A stretch of 13,377 nucleotides of DNA, from the NCBI GenBank assembly GCA_000310025.1, contig FN649733.1, forward strand, positions 3,208,933 to 3,222,309. Reading direction: 5' to 3'. The DNA comes from Ectocarpus siliculosus. Taxonomy: Eukaryota > Sar > Phaeophyceae > Ectocarpales > Ectocarpaceae. The position numbers were made by a program, and so were the translations under genes. The notes under the pieces were generated by a model. The model searched no databases and had not been told where the DNA came from. It saw only the letters and a list, made by a program, of their open reading frames with translations. Positions 1-9,700 of this stretch are shown here, piece after piece; position 1 is the first letter of the stretch; each line of letters opens with the position of its first letter.

Positions 1-21
1 GGGGGGGGGGGGGGGGGGGGG
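1..21. repeat. Poly-G run at the left contig edge
   Basis: The window opens with 21 consecutive G before the first other base. The right edge ends with a run of the same length. This is most simply an assembly edge at a homopolymer and not a biological terminus; no telomere-type repeat follows it. Confidence 0.9.
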
Positions 22-501
22 AGAGGGAGTAGTAAACCGCAACAAAAGGGACAGGGTGGGTGGCACACGGAATAAGATTGTGTGTGCGGGGGGAGATGGA
101 ACGAGGCACGGGTCTTCAAGGTAAATGTCTTCACCAAACGCCGTCAACCGTATAGTTAGTTGTTGCGGTTGAGCGTCAGACGCAACGCCTCACGAGCATT
201 GAGAAGCACGTCTTTGAGAGTCCAAAAATACTCTAGATACAATATTGAACGTGGGCTCTTCCGACCCCCCGGGTCGGCGGGGTATGAGGCGAAACACCTG
301 ATCCAAACCACCTTTGTGATCCTTGATTGTCGACGAGATGCGCTGTTTCTTTAATGGCCAAACGATCACGGCAAACTCGTACGGCTGACTCCCCCTCGCA
401 CCTCCCCTTCCACCCACGCCACCACCAGAACGCGCCCCCCTCCCCCCCCCCCCCCGCGCCCGATCGCAAAAATTGCCCCAGGACCAAGCCATCCCACTAA
501 C
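22..501. other. Left flank, mostly intron of the TCP11-like gene, with a C-run
   Basis: This stretch lies downstream of the last well-supported TCP11-like exon (donor AAG|GTTAGT at 501 on the minus strand). Several frames are open but none is convincing. It contains a C-rich tract at 435-455, including 14 consecutive C at 442-455. A weak candidate exon lies at 156-257 and is listed separately. The rest reads as intron: on the minus strand, 22-150 is rich in pyrimidine stretches. The next true exon is probably outside the window. Confidence 0.5.
156..257 (-). CDS. Weak candidate terminal exon of the TCP11-like gene
   Basis: On the minus strand an acceptor-like GGAAG at 258 opens a phase-0 frame that matches the phase-0 end of the preceding exon at 502. 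It gives 33 codons, then TAA at 158-156. The peptide includes FWTLKDVLLNAREALRL, which looks like an amphipathic helix. Against it, the acceptor lacks a good pyrimidine tract. TCP11-family proteins also normally have another long helical segment after the preceding exon, so stopping here would truncate the domain. It may be chance. Confidence 0.18.
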   Translation of the reverse strand, partial: SPRSILYLEYFWTLKDVLLNAREALRLTLNRNN

Positions 502-3500
502 CTTCCGTGCGCCCTTCTCCCCCGACACTACCGGACCGAGCGCAGCCGTGACCGCCTTGATGGAGGCCAGGAGCAAGGCGGAGGCGTTACGCAGCGCTGC
601 CGCCACCGGGTCTAGCTTCTTCTTAGCGGCGACGCCTTCCACGGGTGTTGGTTCTGCCGCGGAGCCCAGGCGGGTCGGGGAAGGGGGTGTCGTTGACGAT
701 GATGCCGTCGTTTCTGCCGCCGCCGCTACTGCTCCCGGGAAAATGGGGGCGTCGCATATGTGTTGTGTGGTTGATTGCCGTGATGATGGTGGTCTGATAT
801 ATTGCTGTCGCGCCCGTGCCCTATAAAAAAATCCTAAGAAAGTGAAACGATCATGGTGCTTACTCTCACCAGGTAGGTGTGGAAATAGGTATTATCGCGA
901 AAAACGCACCTTCACATGCCTGGTAAAAAGGCAAATACCTTCATTGTCCACGTGGCGCGCAAACTAGCTGCAAGAAATCTTTGGTACAGCCGAACACAAC
1001 ACGCACACCATGTGTCGGCGGCCACATGGTCCTTCGTTCATCACAATACACACCGCTTATTGTACCCCCCCCCCACGAAACTTAACGCAGGTAGAAACGG
1101 CCTATGACACTGACCATACAACACGTCAAAACAAACAACCCACCGGCATCACCGCTTTCCTCGTCGTCGCCTTCAGCCGTCAGCACCTCGCCAGGATGGT
1201 ACACGATCATCAGGGATGACAGGACCGCCCGAGTAGATCTGGAGCAGCGTAGCAACACGCGGATAAGAGTGAAAAAAGAACGGAAGAAAACGCCGGTCAA
1301 CATCACGGCAACGGTTGCGCAAGGCAAGCGCGTGAGCGGAACGTAGAGCAGGAAAAAAAAGAAGCTCGCCAAAAGAACATGTGGCTCCCGTTTTTCAAAC
1401 CCGAATTATCGTAAAATGTCATGCACGTGCACAGGATTGCTTTGGCTACGTACTGCTGTGGAGAACTTGACGCAATTTGTCAAGGACGGTGTTTGTTCTC
1501 TCATGGGCCACTGCTGCAAAGGAAAAGTGGTCTATTTTCTCTTCGCTTCCAAACGAAGCGGACGTGTTAATAGTTGGATTAATCACCGACTCGACTACTG
1601 CTGTATCATACTTACGCGATGAGATTCTTGCCCCTTGGGATGGTGCACTGACCCAGTTCGTGTAAGCAAAAGAGTCTACATATTGTACTCTCCGCGATCT
1701 CTTGTTCGGTTGTGGTCTAGCCAAAAGACCTCTCGGGCTTGTTCATTTCGTTTTTTCCGCCAAGCAGCCAACGTGCGCGGTATGTACGTTGACACAATAT
1801 ACGGTCTAGCCAAAAGACCTCTTGGGCTTGTTCATTTCGTTTTTTCCGCCAAGCAGCCAACGTGCGCGGTGTGTACGTTGACACAATATATGTTCAACAG
1901 CAACAACAAAATAGTAAGTACAGTGGAGGCCAAGATATGGTAGATCACTAAACATATGCGCGTATGCATATGCTTGCCTGGACGCTTTCGGCATCGCCAG
2001 CAACGCATCGTCCCTCGGCACCGCGCTAAGGGCCTTGGTAACGGCGCGCTGGATGTCGGGATTCTGCAAGGCGAGTCCGGTCCTCTCGAACGACATCTGA
2101 CCGGCGTCCAGCTGCCACACAACACGCAGATACACCAGACGGTAAGGAAGGAGGCAAGCGCGATGGGAGCGGGGGAAAAGGGGCCTAGTCAGAAGCACAG
2201 CCTGGAGGGGAGGCGCCCGAGAGCTATTGGGCGTGTTCACACAAGAGGTCTGAAGACGTTGATTGGCTATCTGTTCCTGATGATGAGGGCTCGGAGAAAT
2301 TGACCGCGCGGGGGTGCACTGCTGTCGTTCTCCAGGATTTTTGCTATCTCGGTTGAGATTAGCGGAACAAAGACATATGATCAACCAACAAGGGAATACG
2401 CCCCGCCTTCCCCTCCTACACTCCAATCGTGCTACAGCACACGCACTGTCCATCTTCACGGCTTTTGTTATCTCGGTTGAGATGGGCGGCACAGAGACAC
2501 GAGCCGACAACAACGTGAAACACGCTCCCCTGTGCCCCCCCTACGCCACACCACCGCACCTTGTCAAAGAGCTGCTGGATTCGAACGAACGCAGGTCTCG
2601 CCGCAACCACGGCCCTCGTGCGCTTCGACGCACGCCGGCACTCCCGCCACCACCGCTGAACCAACTCGGCGGCGCCTTCCTTGCGCTCCGTCTCCTCCTC
2701 GTCATCGCTGCCGTCGCCATCACCCCTCGATTCGTTGGTGTTGTTGAAGTCACCGTCGCCGTGGTCGTTGTCCTCGCTGTCCGAGTTGAAGCCGGCCGCG
2801 CCGAAGATCGGGGAGGACAATCTCCGGAGAACGTTGGAAGCGCTCTCTTCCTGGGTCTCGTCTTCTTGGTTTGTTTCCGGGGCGGCGGCGGCTGCTGTTG
2901 GTGGTTGTGAATGGCGTTATGATTGTGGAATTGGATGCGTTCGAGCGCGTGAGGGGGCCTGTAGACCTTTCTTGGGACCGTTCAGGCTACGCTTTACCTT
3001 CTCGATGTTGTAGTGGTGGTTGTTTTGCTTCTGCTGCTGTTCGTTGGTGGTGGTAGTTGTGCCCCGTGGTGTTTTGCGTTGGGTGTGATGATCAGCATTC
3101 CCTTGCTGGTGGCAACGAAATCAAGGCCGGGCTGCGGAAAGCGTACTGAAACCGACGGACAGGTGGTACCAGGCGACAAACGGGTTGACGGGCATCGCTC
3201 TGGCCGCGAGATGGTTGCTATTGACACACCTATCGCAGAGCTCGTGCAAGAAACGTCCTGACGATATGTGATGAGTCATCTAGACTATTAATAGTCACTT
3301 TACTCCCCCCCTAACCATACGCTTGGGAGGTTAGGATAGAAGTTCAGTATACCCCAATTCGGGTGTGCCTGCAAGTTTCCACACAGAGTGTTTTGTGGTG
3401 TTTCGTTCGCATGGTTGATGAAGAAAGTCTCTTGCTTGTGCTAAATACAAGGATGTACACACTCAGATCTCTCCTGCTTGCTAGCATACACCACGTGTAG

Positions 3501-4212
3501 CATACAGCGCCAGCAAAGTTCTAGATACTACACAGCAGCAGCACTGCTTGCGCACATCGCCGAATTTCTCCTCTCGAAAAAATTAATTCCGGCATGGTCA
3601 TTTGGTGTGTGACTTTACCCCCTTTCTCTCTCCCGAAGCTGCTCTCCCACCTCTCCCGCTTGGCCATCCTGAAGAAAACCAAAAAACCGTTGAAGAATCC
3701 GCAACTGCTGCATGGGTTGGTTTCGTGTACATATTTTCAATGATGGGCAAAGCACGCGACCGAATAGGCTCTCGATATCGATCGTGGTAACTGTTTCGGT
3801 AGTTGGCAGCTACCCTGGCTCTGTCGTGGGCCTCCTTCACACAACAGCACTTCTATCGACCAAACTGTGGCTAAATAGAGTTGGATCCACGCGAGAACAG
3901 GTGCAGCCGTCATCCAAGTTTCAACGGGAAGAAGCAGCGGGATATTGGCAGCGGTGACCCAACCTCTTCCTTCGGCTTTTTCAATCAGCCCACTGATACT
4001 GAACCTATGTGGGTAGGAGGAGCTTGTGTGGATAACCGCGGCTCGTGGCTGGTGCAGTGCGTAGGGGCGGTTTTGTGCGTCCATCTCTGTCCTACACTAC
4101 CGTGGACGCGTGACGCAAAGACTTTCCAGAATGTGTAGCAGTCACCTTTCGCTTCCTCCATAGATGGACTTGCCGTAGACTGAGAGATCTCGAGGCCCAA
4201 CTCCCGACTCAT
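502..4212 (-). CDS. TCP11-like protein (T-complex protein 11 family), 3' partial
   Basis: Five exons on the minus strand: 4212-4146, 2894-2560, 2111-1978, 1238-1144 and 728-502. They total 858 nt, or 286 codons, and every junction keeps phase. The ATG at 4212 is the first in its frame. Residues 1-22 are a short leader, about 29-95 is acidic and Asn/Gly-rich, and 97-134 is basic and helical with an IQ-like stretch (ELVQRWWRECRR). About 126-206 resembles the TCP11-like N-terminal region of oomycete and plant proteins. The hallmark is the block RAVLSSLMIVYHPGEVL (182-198), comparable to the family's R-V-x-L-x-A-x-M-I-x-x-H/R-P-x-x-V. Residues 246-275 form another amphipathic helix. Introns are GT-AG except the third, which appears to be GC-AG (GC at 1977-1976). 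The gene is incomplete: the last donor (GTTAGT at 501) points off the left side. In other lineages TCP11 proteins are linked to PKA/cAMP signalling, sperm function and plant hormone or ROS signalling; the role here is unknown. Exon structure is fairly secure, and the family call rests on motif memory. Confidence 0.6.
1239..1977 (-). other. Intron 3 of the TCP11-like gene, GC-AG type, holding a tandem repeat
   Basis: The upstream exon ends in frame at TCCAG and is followed by GCAAGC, a good GC-type 5' splice site. The intron ends CTGCTCCAG at 1239 on the minus strand. Joining the exons forms an AGA codon across the junction and links MPKAS to STRAVLSSLM. Within the intron are an 89-bp tandem duplication (1714-1891) and overlapping open frames on both strands around 1416-1724 that I could not assign. 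Confidence 0.5.
1714..1891. repeat. 89-bp tandem duplication, two copies
   Basis: Copy 1 is 1714-1802 and copy 2 is 1803-1891, directly adjacent. Both begin GGTCTAGCCAAAAGACCTC and end ACACAATATA plus one base. I count three differences in 89 positions, so the duplication is recent. The unit is not a multiple of three, and it sits inside the third intron of the TCP11-like gene. Confidence 0.92.
2316..2544. repeat. Diverged direct repeat (~103 bp, two copies) in an intron
   Basis: Copies at about 2316-2419 and 2443-2544 share the order GCACTG, then TATCTCGGTTGAGAT (identical, at 2345-2359 and 2469-2483), then GCGG-ACA-AGACA, and end CTAC. The rest is clearly diverged. The two copies lie in the second intron (2559-2112) of the TCP11-like gene. 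On the minus strand both read into similar peptides (LNRDNK versus LNRDSK), but in different frames, which argues against duplicated exons. Confidence 0.7.
2895..4145 (-). other. Intron 1 of the TCP11-like gene (1.25 kb)
   Basis: It runs from donor AAAG|GTGACT (4145) to acceptor CCAACAG (2895); a second acceptor CAG follows at 2892. It contains a TGG/TGT-rich simple-sequence patch at about 3005-3060, a 14-bp perfect palindrome GACTATTAATAGTC at 3283-3296, and open frames on both strands (for example 3013-3261 plus) that lack recognisable domains. No further exon was needed to keep phase, although an additional exon here cannot be excluded. Confidence 0.45.
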
Positions 4213-5783
4213 CGACTCTGCCTTTGGCGCTGGCTGTTCTCTCCCTCTCACAAACGCTCGTCCCCGATATGGAGAGGGACGACGTCGGGAGTCCGGAGCA
4301 GTCGGGAAGTCTCTCTCTCTCCTCTTCCGCTCGGCGAAACACGCGGTATGTTCCGTGACGCTTCGAGAGAACCAAAGTTAGCAACGCTTCAACAACGCTG
4401 CTCAGGCTCAGGGCTCAGGCACCAGCAGGCACTGAGGCTCAAGGACACAGCAGCACAGGAGGACACAGGAAAACGCGGGACATCGTGTCAGCTCGTTATC
4501 GCATGGACGCACACGAAGATATATATACCCTACTGACAGCTGCATCTACGGTCCGTTTATCCTCAAACTAAACGCAAGAAAGTCGAGTTCTTTCTACGCT
4601 ACGGTCGTTGGACTGCTGAAGTAACAGCAGTGTAGGAAGGTACATACGTGCATACCGAAGTACATACTCTCAGCTGTGATAATCTACATGTCATCTTCCA
4701 AAAGTTGTTGAGATAGAGTAGGCTCCCTGTCTGCACTATGCATACCAGTCGATGGACCAGGTCGAGATGTAAAACGGCGGTGCAACTGCAACGTGGAGCC
4801 CATCAACGCGCAAGCAGGGCGCTAAACTCCTCTCAAAGGGAAGATGATTTCGGTTCGGTGTACAGTACTTCGAGATTACTTGGGGGTGTCAGTGTGACTA
4901 CTGCTGTAGATCTGTTAGATCCTAACAGTAGACGTTAACTACTTTTGGTTTTCGACTCTTCTCTTGGCAGAAGACATACAAAGCAAGTCTGGAAGAGCAG
5001 CGAAAGCCGCCTGACACCTCTAGACTAGTACTGCAGTCTACATGCTGTTTGTTGTTGCGACACGTTCCCCGTTACTAGAAGACCGATCCACAAGATCGGG
5101 GCAAAGCGACAACCCATCGCCCATCTACATGTATCACATACCAACCGCAACACGTTGGAGCAATCTCGCTCATCACGTCATCCATCCGTCATCGTGTGCA
5201 CGACATCCACATTGCCCCAGCAGATTAGAAGTTCTGCCGAGCACCACTTTTTAGTCGCAGCATGAAATAAAAGCCCATTCTCGTGAGAGACAGGTACAGG
5301 TCAGGATTAATAAGAGGGTCTCCGCGGATGGCGGTGCCTGGCCGTCTCGTTAGTTCCACCCTTGAATGGGAGGCTTCGTGCCCTTGGAGGCTCAGAGGGA
5401 CGATGTCTTGTTCGGGTTCGCCTCCGATGCTTGAGTGGCTGCACTACTCGGACCCCCTCGTGCTAAAACACAGATTGTGGCTATCGCACGAGGAAGAGGA
5501 GCTGAAACTTGGTCCCAGCCGGGAATGCCCGTACACTACAAGCGATGCCTCACCCGAAGTATGGATGGTACATAGCGCCATCGGGCAATTCCACCCACAG
5601 CAGTTGCAACCAACCGGACTGGTTATGTTTCCCAGAAGCTGTTCCAGAAAAGAGATCTGCTGACTTTGCCGCGGAAGCGGGTACAAGTAAACCGACGGGA
5701 AAAATATCATTTGTTGAACTCCAGGTTCTCTTACCGTGTCACACTATCTAACCAAACAACGGAATCGTGCACCGGCATCCAGC

Positions 5784-6004
5784 TACCGTATATGACACAA
5801 GATAACACACCCCATTGGCCGATTTTCAAAGCTCGATTTCTCAACAGCAGGAAGAGTCACAGCGCCGAAAACGGCGGCGTTGGAACCGTCTCGTCGAGAG
5901 CTGTTCGAAAACGTATTGTTTCATTTATGCATCCTCTTCGTCGTGGAGTAATCGAGCTTTGAAAATCGGTCCAGGGGGTGTGTTATCTTGTGTCATATAC
6001 GGTA
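5784..6004. mobile_element. MITE-like foldback element with TA borders
   Basis: Long imperfect terminal inverted repeats: 5784-5813 is perfectly complementary to 5975-6004 (30 bp including the outer TA), and 5819-5838 to 5950-5969 (20 bp). They are joined by a short mismatched stretch with a one-base offset. The outer inverted repeat starts CCGTATATGACACAAG immediately inside a TA on each side, as expected if a TA target was duplicated on insertion (Tc1/mariner-type). The ~85-bp centre has no coding capacity, so it would be a non-autonomous element. It lies about 160 bp beyond the CIR1-like stop codon and could be in that transcript's 3' end, where it would fold into a strong hairpin. Confidence 0.72.
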
Positions 6005-6123
6005 TATATCATAGCTATTCTTAGCGATGCCACAATATATCCTTGCAACTGCCTTGCTAGTTCTGCTGCCTGAAGCTGCTGGACCTCCCATTTGTGCGGC
6101 CATTATGACTTGTTCTTGCGCGG

Positions 6124-6139
6124 CACACACACACACACA
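6124..6139. repeat. CA dinucleotide repeat
   Basis: Eight CA units. In the transcript sense of the CIR1-like gene it reads as TG repeats about 26 nt after the stop codon, so it is likely in the 3' UTR. Confidence 0.85.
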
Positions 6140-6165
6140 GCTCCACCCGTCGCAAGCTCTCCTTT

Positions 6166-9100
6166 TCACTTCTTGTCCTTGCCATGACGGTGGTTGCGAC
6201 CGCTACTGCTCTTACGAGTCGAGCCTCTGTCGTGATCCTCCACCCGACCCTTCTTTTTTTCCTTTTTTCGGCGTCTCTTTTTTTCTTGGGCGTCCTTTTC
6301 GTCCCTCGACGAAGACCGTGCCCCCAATCCCGCCGCCTTTCTTTCTGCATGTTGGCCGCTTTCCTCCGCGACTACGCGATCCTCCGCCAAATCCATATCT
6401 CTCTTGTGGTCGTTGACATCATCGCTATCCGTTCTCCTGCTGCTCCCATCCTCCCGCTCTTCTCTCTTTCGCTTCCTGTCCTTCCTGTGGTCGTTAACGG
6501 CACTTCTCGAAGATATCTGCTCCCCCTCCCCGTCCTCCTCACGACTCGTTCCCTTACGGCTTTGTCTCCTCTCCTTCTCTCTCTTGGAGCCACTCCCGGC
6601 ACCACCGCCGTCACTTTCTCTTGATCCCTGCTTGCTGCTGCTCCGCTTCTTGCTTCCTTTGCGATCTTTTTTCTTGGCGCTCTTCTTCGCCTCCCCGCCC
6701 CCCTCCTCCATCTTCTGCAGCAACTTCAGCAGACGCCGCTTCTTCTTCGTCGAAAGACTGTTCACGTACTCCGAGTCCGGGTCCACGCTTGCGTCATCTC
6801 CGCCCCCGCCATACGTAGAGCTGTCCAAATTCCCACCCCCAGAAGCGGCCGCCATGTACGACATTGGGTCTTCGCGCTTCTGGCGCTCCGCATCGTGGGG
6901 GTTCTCGTCGACGCTGCACTCGCGGTCGCCGCTTCGGTGCCCCCACTCGCCGCAGCGCATGCATCGGACGTGCCGGATCACGTTGTTGAAAGGCTTGAAA
7001 TTCACCTTTCGTGGGCCGCGTTGATCAAGGATTGGAGCGGAACAAACAAGGGGGGCAAAGGGACATTTGAGACAATAGATAAGAATGGTTGCCTTGAAAA
7101 AGCAACATGTGGTACGGCGCTTGTTGACGTGGGTCGAAATCTCCGTTTTCTTTTCCCGTGGCGGGTTTCACCCCTCATGGTCGGTGTCCATAGTTCTCCC
7201 GTTAGTGCCCGAGCACGAAGTCGTTGTTGAGGAGGACAGAACAAAAAACGAAAAGCTCGCTTACAAGGCACAGCCATCTCGTTCTAAGCCGCCGTCGCGG
7301 GCGAACTCCACCACAAAGACGAGCCAAAAACGCCCAACTGGTCCGTCTTCACAGATACCGAATTTTCCAAGGGTTTCTCGCGTGGTTTGCACAAACTTGG
7401 CGAAGGACTTACAGCGTCTCGCACACACTGCGCTCGCAGTAAGTAGTTGCTTCGTGCACCCCGTTGTCGCCCAGCCAAGAGCGCCAAAACCAAAACTGTG
7501 GCCGGCATGCATTCCCTACTCTCCCACAAAGTCCCTCACCTTCACCCCCGCCGCGTAGGCGTGTTCCACCGGGGCGTCCTTGAGGAACGGGAACCGTTCC
7601 TGCTGTTCCGCGAGGGACACGCCCGGGTTTACCCGCCTGCCCACCAGCTTTTCCAGCTCCGAGCTTTGTGTCGCCGCCGAAAAGTTGGGGTCCGCCTTCA
7701 TTTTGGCAAGACTGAGGTGACAAGGGAAACAGAAGAGATGCGGCAGGCATGGTGTTGTGGGCTTGACAATGAAGTCATAGGTGGGCCCGCCAAGTCGGGT
7801 GCTCGAGCTGCTACGTAGGAGGAGACAAACTGCGATATGAAACGTCGATGTTGCTATCCCAAGCCGAAAGACTTGTGCAACAATTGGCATCGCCTATCAC
7901 CTCCAACTGTCGACAGACAGCACGTTCGCTCAGAACGGTCTGGTTCCCATGCAAGGCAAACTACTACCACTGCCGTATGCTACTGCTGTTTTTCACAATG
8001 TTTGCAACGCATTTTCTGCGTACGCGAAGTGCTGATCATTGAACTACGCCACGGCCAGGACAACACCAGTGGCGCCGCCGTTGTGCCGATAACTCTACAC
8101 CACACAAACTACGCCAAACAGAAGTAGCGGTCATATACCACAACAGGGTGCGTCTCACACTGGAAACCCACACGCTATGGCCGAGGCTAGCAGGGACATA
8201 AACTACCACTTCTTTGTGTGTACCTAGACTCACGCTTTGAATTTCTTGACCGCCTCGTCGTCATCGTTAAGTTCCTCCTCCTCGGGCTGAAGCGGCGGTG
8301 GCGGTGGCAGCGGCAGGTTCGACGCGGCGGAGGCATGAGTTATTGTTAATAGAACAGTTTTCGAAAATATATACCACTTCGTATACAATCAGAGGAAGAC
8401 TACCCGTTCGAGATAAAACCAGACAAAACCACATTCGAATGGGATGGGTTGAATTTTTGAAATGCCGCGAAGTGCGGGAGAATGTTGTCATGACCAGGAA
8501 TAGCCACGAAACACAGGTGATGGTGGTGGCGGTGTTGGTTGTCTACAAACTCACGCCTCTCTCTCCCCCACCCAGAGCCGTCGCCAAAATAACAGCAGTA
8601 CCTAGCGGCTCGCTGGGGTTGGCCCCTGTCGTGGGTACCTTGCCACAAGAGCGTCACATTTGTCACACTGCTCGCCTCTACATTTTGCGGTGCCCCAGCG
8701 CTGTCAGAAATCCGCTACTCTTATCTCGAGTAATTTAAATTTTGATCCAGGGTCATGCGTTTGCAGAACGAGCGACTCACCTGCTGGTACCCAGGGGGGG
8801 GGTTGTACATGAAGTTCAATGCGGCGGCGGAGGCGTCCTGCGGCTTCCCCCCGGCCAAATTCTCGTAGAAGCGCCTGTCGCTGTCCCTCTTGAGCTCCTT
8901 GTTGGCACTGGCCTCGTCCTTTTTTTGCTTGAGGTCCGCTTGCTCGGCCTCCCAAATCTTTTTCTGATTCCAGGTCGTGGCTGGATGCCTGGCGAGCGAG
9001 ATTGGCAGGAGGTTGTCGGCAACTACGGGTAAACCTTGTGCGAATTGGTATTGGTACCCATTGGTATCCTGCACAAGGTCGTCTACGCCCTGTTGTTGCG

Positions 9101-9490
9101 GTACAAGTATCATATGTACGCAAAAACAAGGACAACTTCACAAGCGTGCGACTTTTATAATAGCTCGCTTGTGCAAATGCTACCAATGACGCGCCCTCGA
9201 TACGCATAATTGAACACAGCCATGCCAGTCAACTTACAGATTCTTCCAGCGTAGCGTAAGACGCGTACACAAAGGCAATGCAATCCGCGGCAGCAGTTGT
9301 TGTTGTTTGTTGTTGTTTTTCTTCACATTAAACTCGTGTCAGTAGTCTGAGTCGAGACAGACGCGGAGGCGGCAAGTCTAAAAATAGCGGTGGAATTACC
9401 GCAGCAGCAGCTTGGGTGTGTGTAACCAGGCAAACTATCCTGCGGTTGTAGCGCTCACCATGGTTTACAGAAGAGGAAGGACAGCGACAT
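6166..9490 (-). CDS. CIR1: CIR1-like protein (Cir_N domain, CCHC knuckle, RS/KE-rich tail), complete
   Basis: Five exons on the minus strand: 9490-9459, 8988-8781, 8286-8234, 7711-7540 and 7005-6166. They give 1305 nt and 434 residues, against about 450 in human CIR1. All four introns (470-534 bp) are GT-AG with donors GTGAGC, GTGAGT, GTGAGT and GTGAGG. The start places SFLFCKPWHP at the N-terminus, as in the Cir_N family, with the Trp codon split by intron 1. Residues 8-36 are Cir_N (KPWHPATTWNQKKIWEAEQ). LNFMYNPPPG (68-77) matches the LNFMYEAPPG block of CIR1. FPFLKDAPVEHAYA parallels its FEWQKGAPREKYA. VRCMRCGEWGHRSGDREC (168-185; C170, C173, H178, C185) is the conserved knuckle, and SEYVNSLSTKKKRRLLKLLQ follows at 233-252. 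The rest is Lys/Arg/Ser/Glu-rich and low complexity. In animals CIR1 binds RBPJ, SAP30 and HDAC and associates with splicing factors. Without Notch signalling, a nuclear RNA-processing role is the likelier one here (inference). Confidence 0.9.
9296..9325. repeat. GTT-rich simple repeat in the CIR1-like intron 1
   Basis: GTTGTTGTT-type trinucleotide repeat with one interruption, ending in a T-run. It lies within intron 1 (9458-8989) of the CIR1-like gene. Confidence 0.75.
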
Positions 9491-9700
9491 GCTCCCTGGC
9501 ACGCAGCTATTAGTCGCAAACTCGCAAAGCGGGGGCACGTGCGTGACTGAAGGGACAGGCAAGCAAGTAAAGAAGGGGGTCCGCGAAGAGTATTCCGCGC
9601 TCCTGGGGTACAAAAATATCGCACGAAGCCCCTCTTCTTCGCGCAGACCACATCGTGCACAGTCTCGGCGGCGCTGGCACCCGGGCTGCGCGGGGTCGAC
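9491..9700. promoter_or_regulatory. Shared divergent promoter region
   Basis: 210 bp separate the minus-strand ATG at 9490 from the plus-strand ATG at 9701, so both 5' UTRs and the core promoters must fit here or overlap exons. It holds an E-box/G-box core CACGTG at 9536-9541 followed by CGTGAC, and GC-rich stretches nearer the plus-strand gene. No clear TATA box was identified at a fixed distance from either start. Co-regulation of the two genes is an inference from layout. Confidence 0.55.

Larger units (their letters stand above)
4213..6165. other. Intergenic region between the TCP11-like start and the CIR1-like stop
   Basis: This stretch holds the upstream region of the TCP11-like gene at its left end and the 3' flank of the CIR1-like gene at its right end. 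Notable contents are short GCTCAG/CACAG-type repeats at about 4399-4470, a small perfect hairpin (CTGTTAG-ATC-CTAACAG) near 4912-4928, a 221-bp foldback element at 5784-6004, and a CA-repeat at 6124-6139. Open frames at 5283-5663 and 5509-5751 show no domain I recognise. No gene is called. Confidence 0.5.

Noticed and set aside
473-826. A 117-codon plus-strand ORF with a preceding pyrimidine tract and CCAG
   Set aside because: The minus-strand reading of 728-502 joins in phase to the upstream TCP11-like exon and has a good AAG|GTTAGT donor. The plus frame has no matching donor or partner exon.
1446-1724. A minus-strand frame with an excellent acceptor (TTTTCCTTTGCAG near 1513) ending at a stop shortly after
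   Set aside because: Its phase does not fit the exon ending at 1978, and including it would break the join to the MI-x-x-HP exon. It may be a decoy or an alternative terminal exon, without other support.
2316-2544. The repeat copies as duplicated exons (similar LNRD peptides on the minus strand)
   Set aside because: The copies are 124 bp apart, so the similar peptides fall in different frames, and no acceptor/donor pair flanks each copy consistently.
2314-2910. A 198-codon plus-strand ORF with hydrophobic stretches
   Set aside because: It is antisense to TCP11-like exon 2 and the intron repeat. The valine/leucine runs mirror the Asp/Asn/Glu codons of the minus-strand exon.
4971-5078. A plus-strand candidate exon after a strong acceptor (CTTCTCTTGGCAG), beginning KTYKASLEEQRKPPDTSR and ending at TAG
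   Set aside because: The acceptor is good, but no upstream plus-strand exon with a matching phase was found and the peptide matches nothing I know.
5283-5663. A plus-strand ORF of 126 codons
   Set aside because: Its frame opens with GTG and not ATG, it shows no recognisable domain, and other frames in the same interval are equally open. It could be an old repeat, but nothing supports a gene.
6404-7024. A 206-codon plus-strand ORF rich in Leu, Ser and Pro
   Set aside because: It is the antisense of the Lys/Arg/Glu/Ser-rich last exon of the CIR1-like gene. Its composition is what complementing that low-complexity sequence gives.
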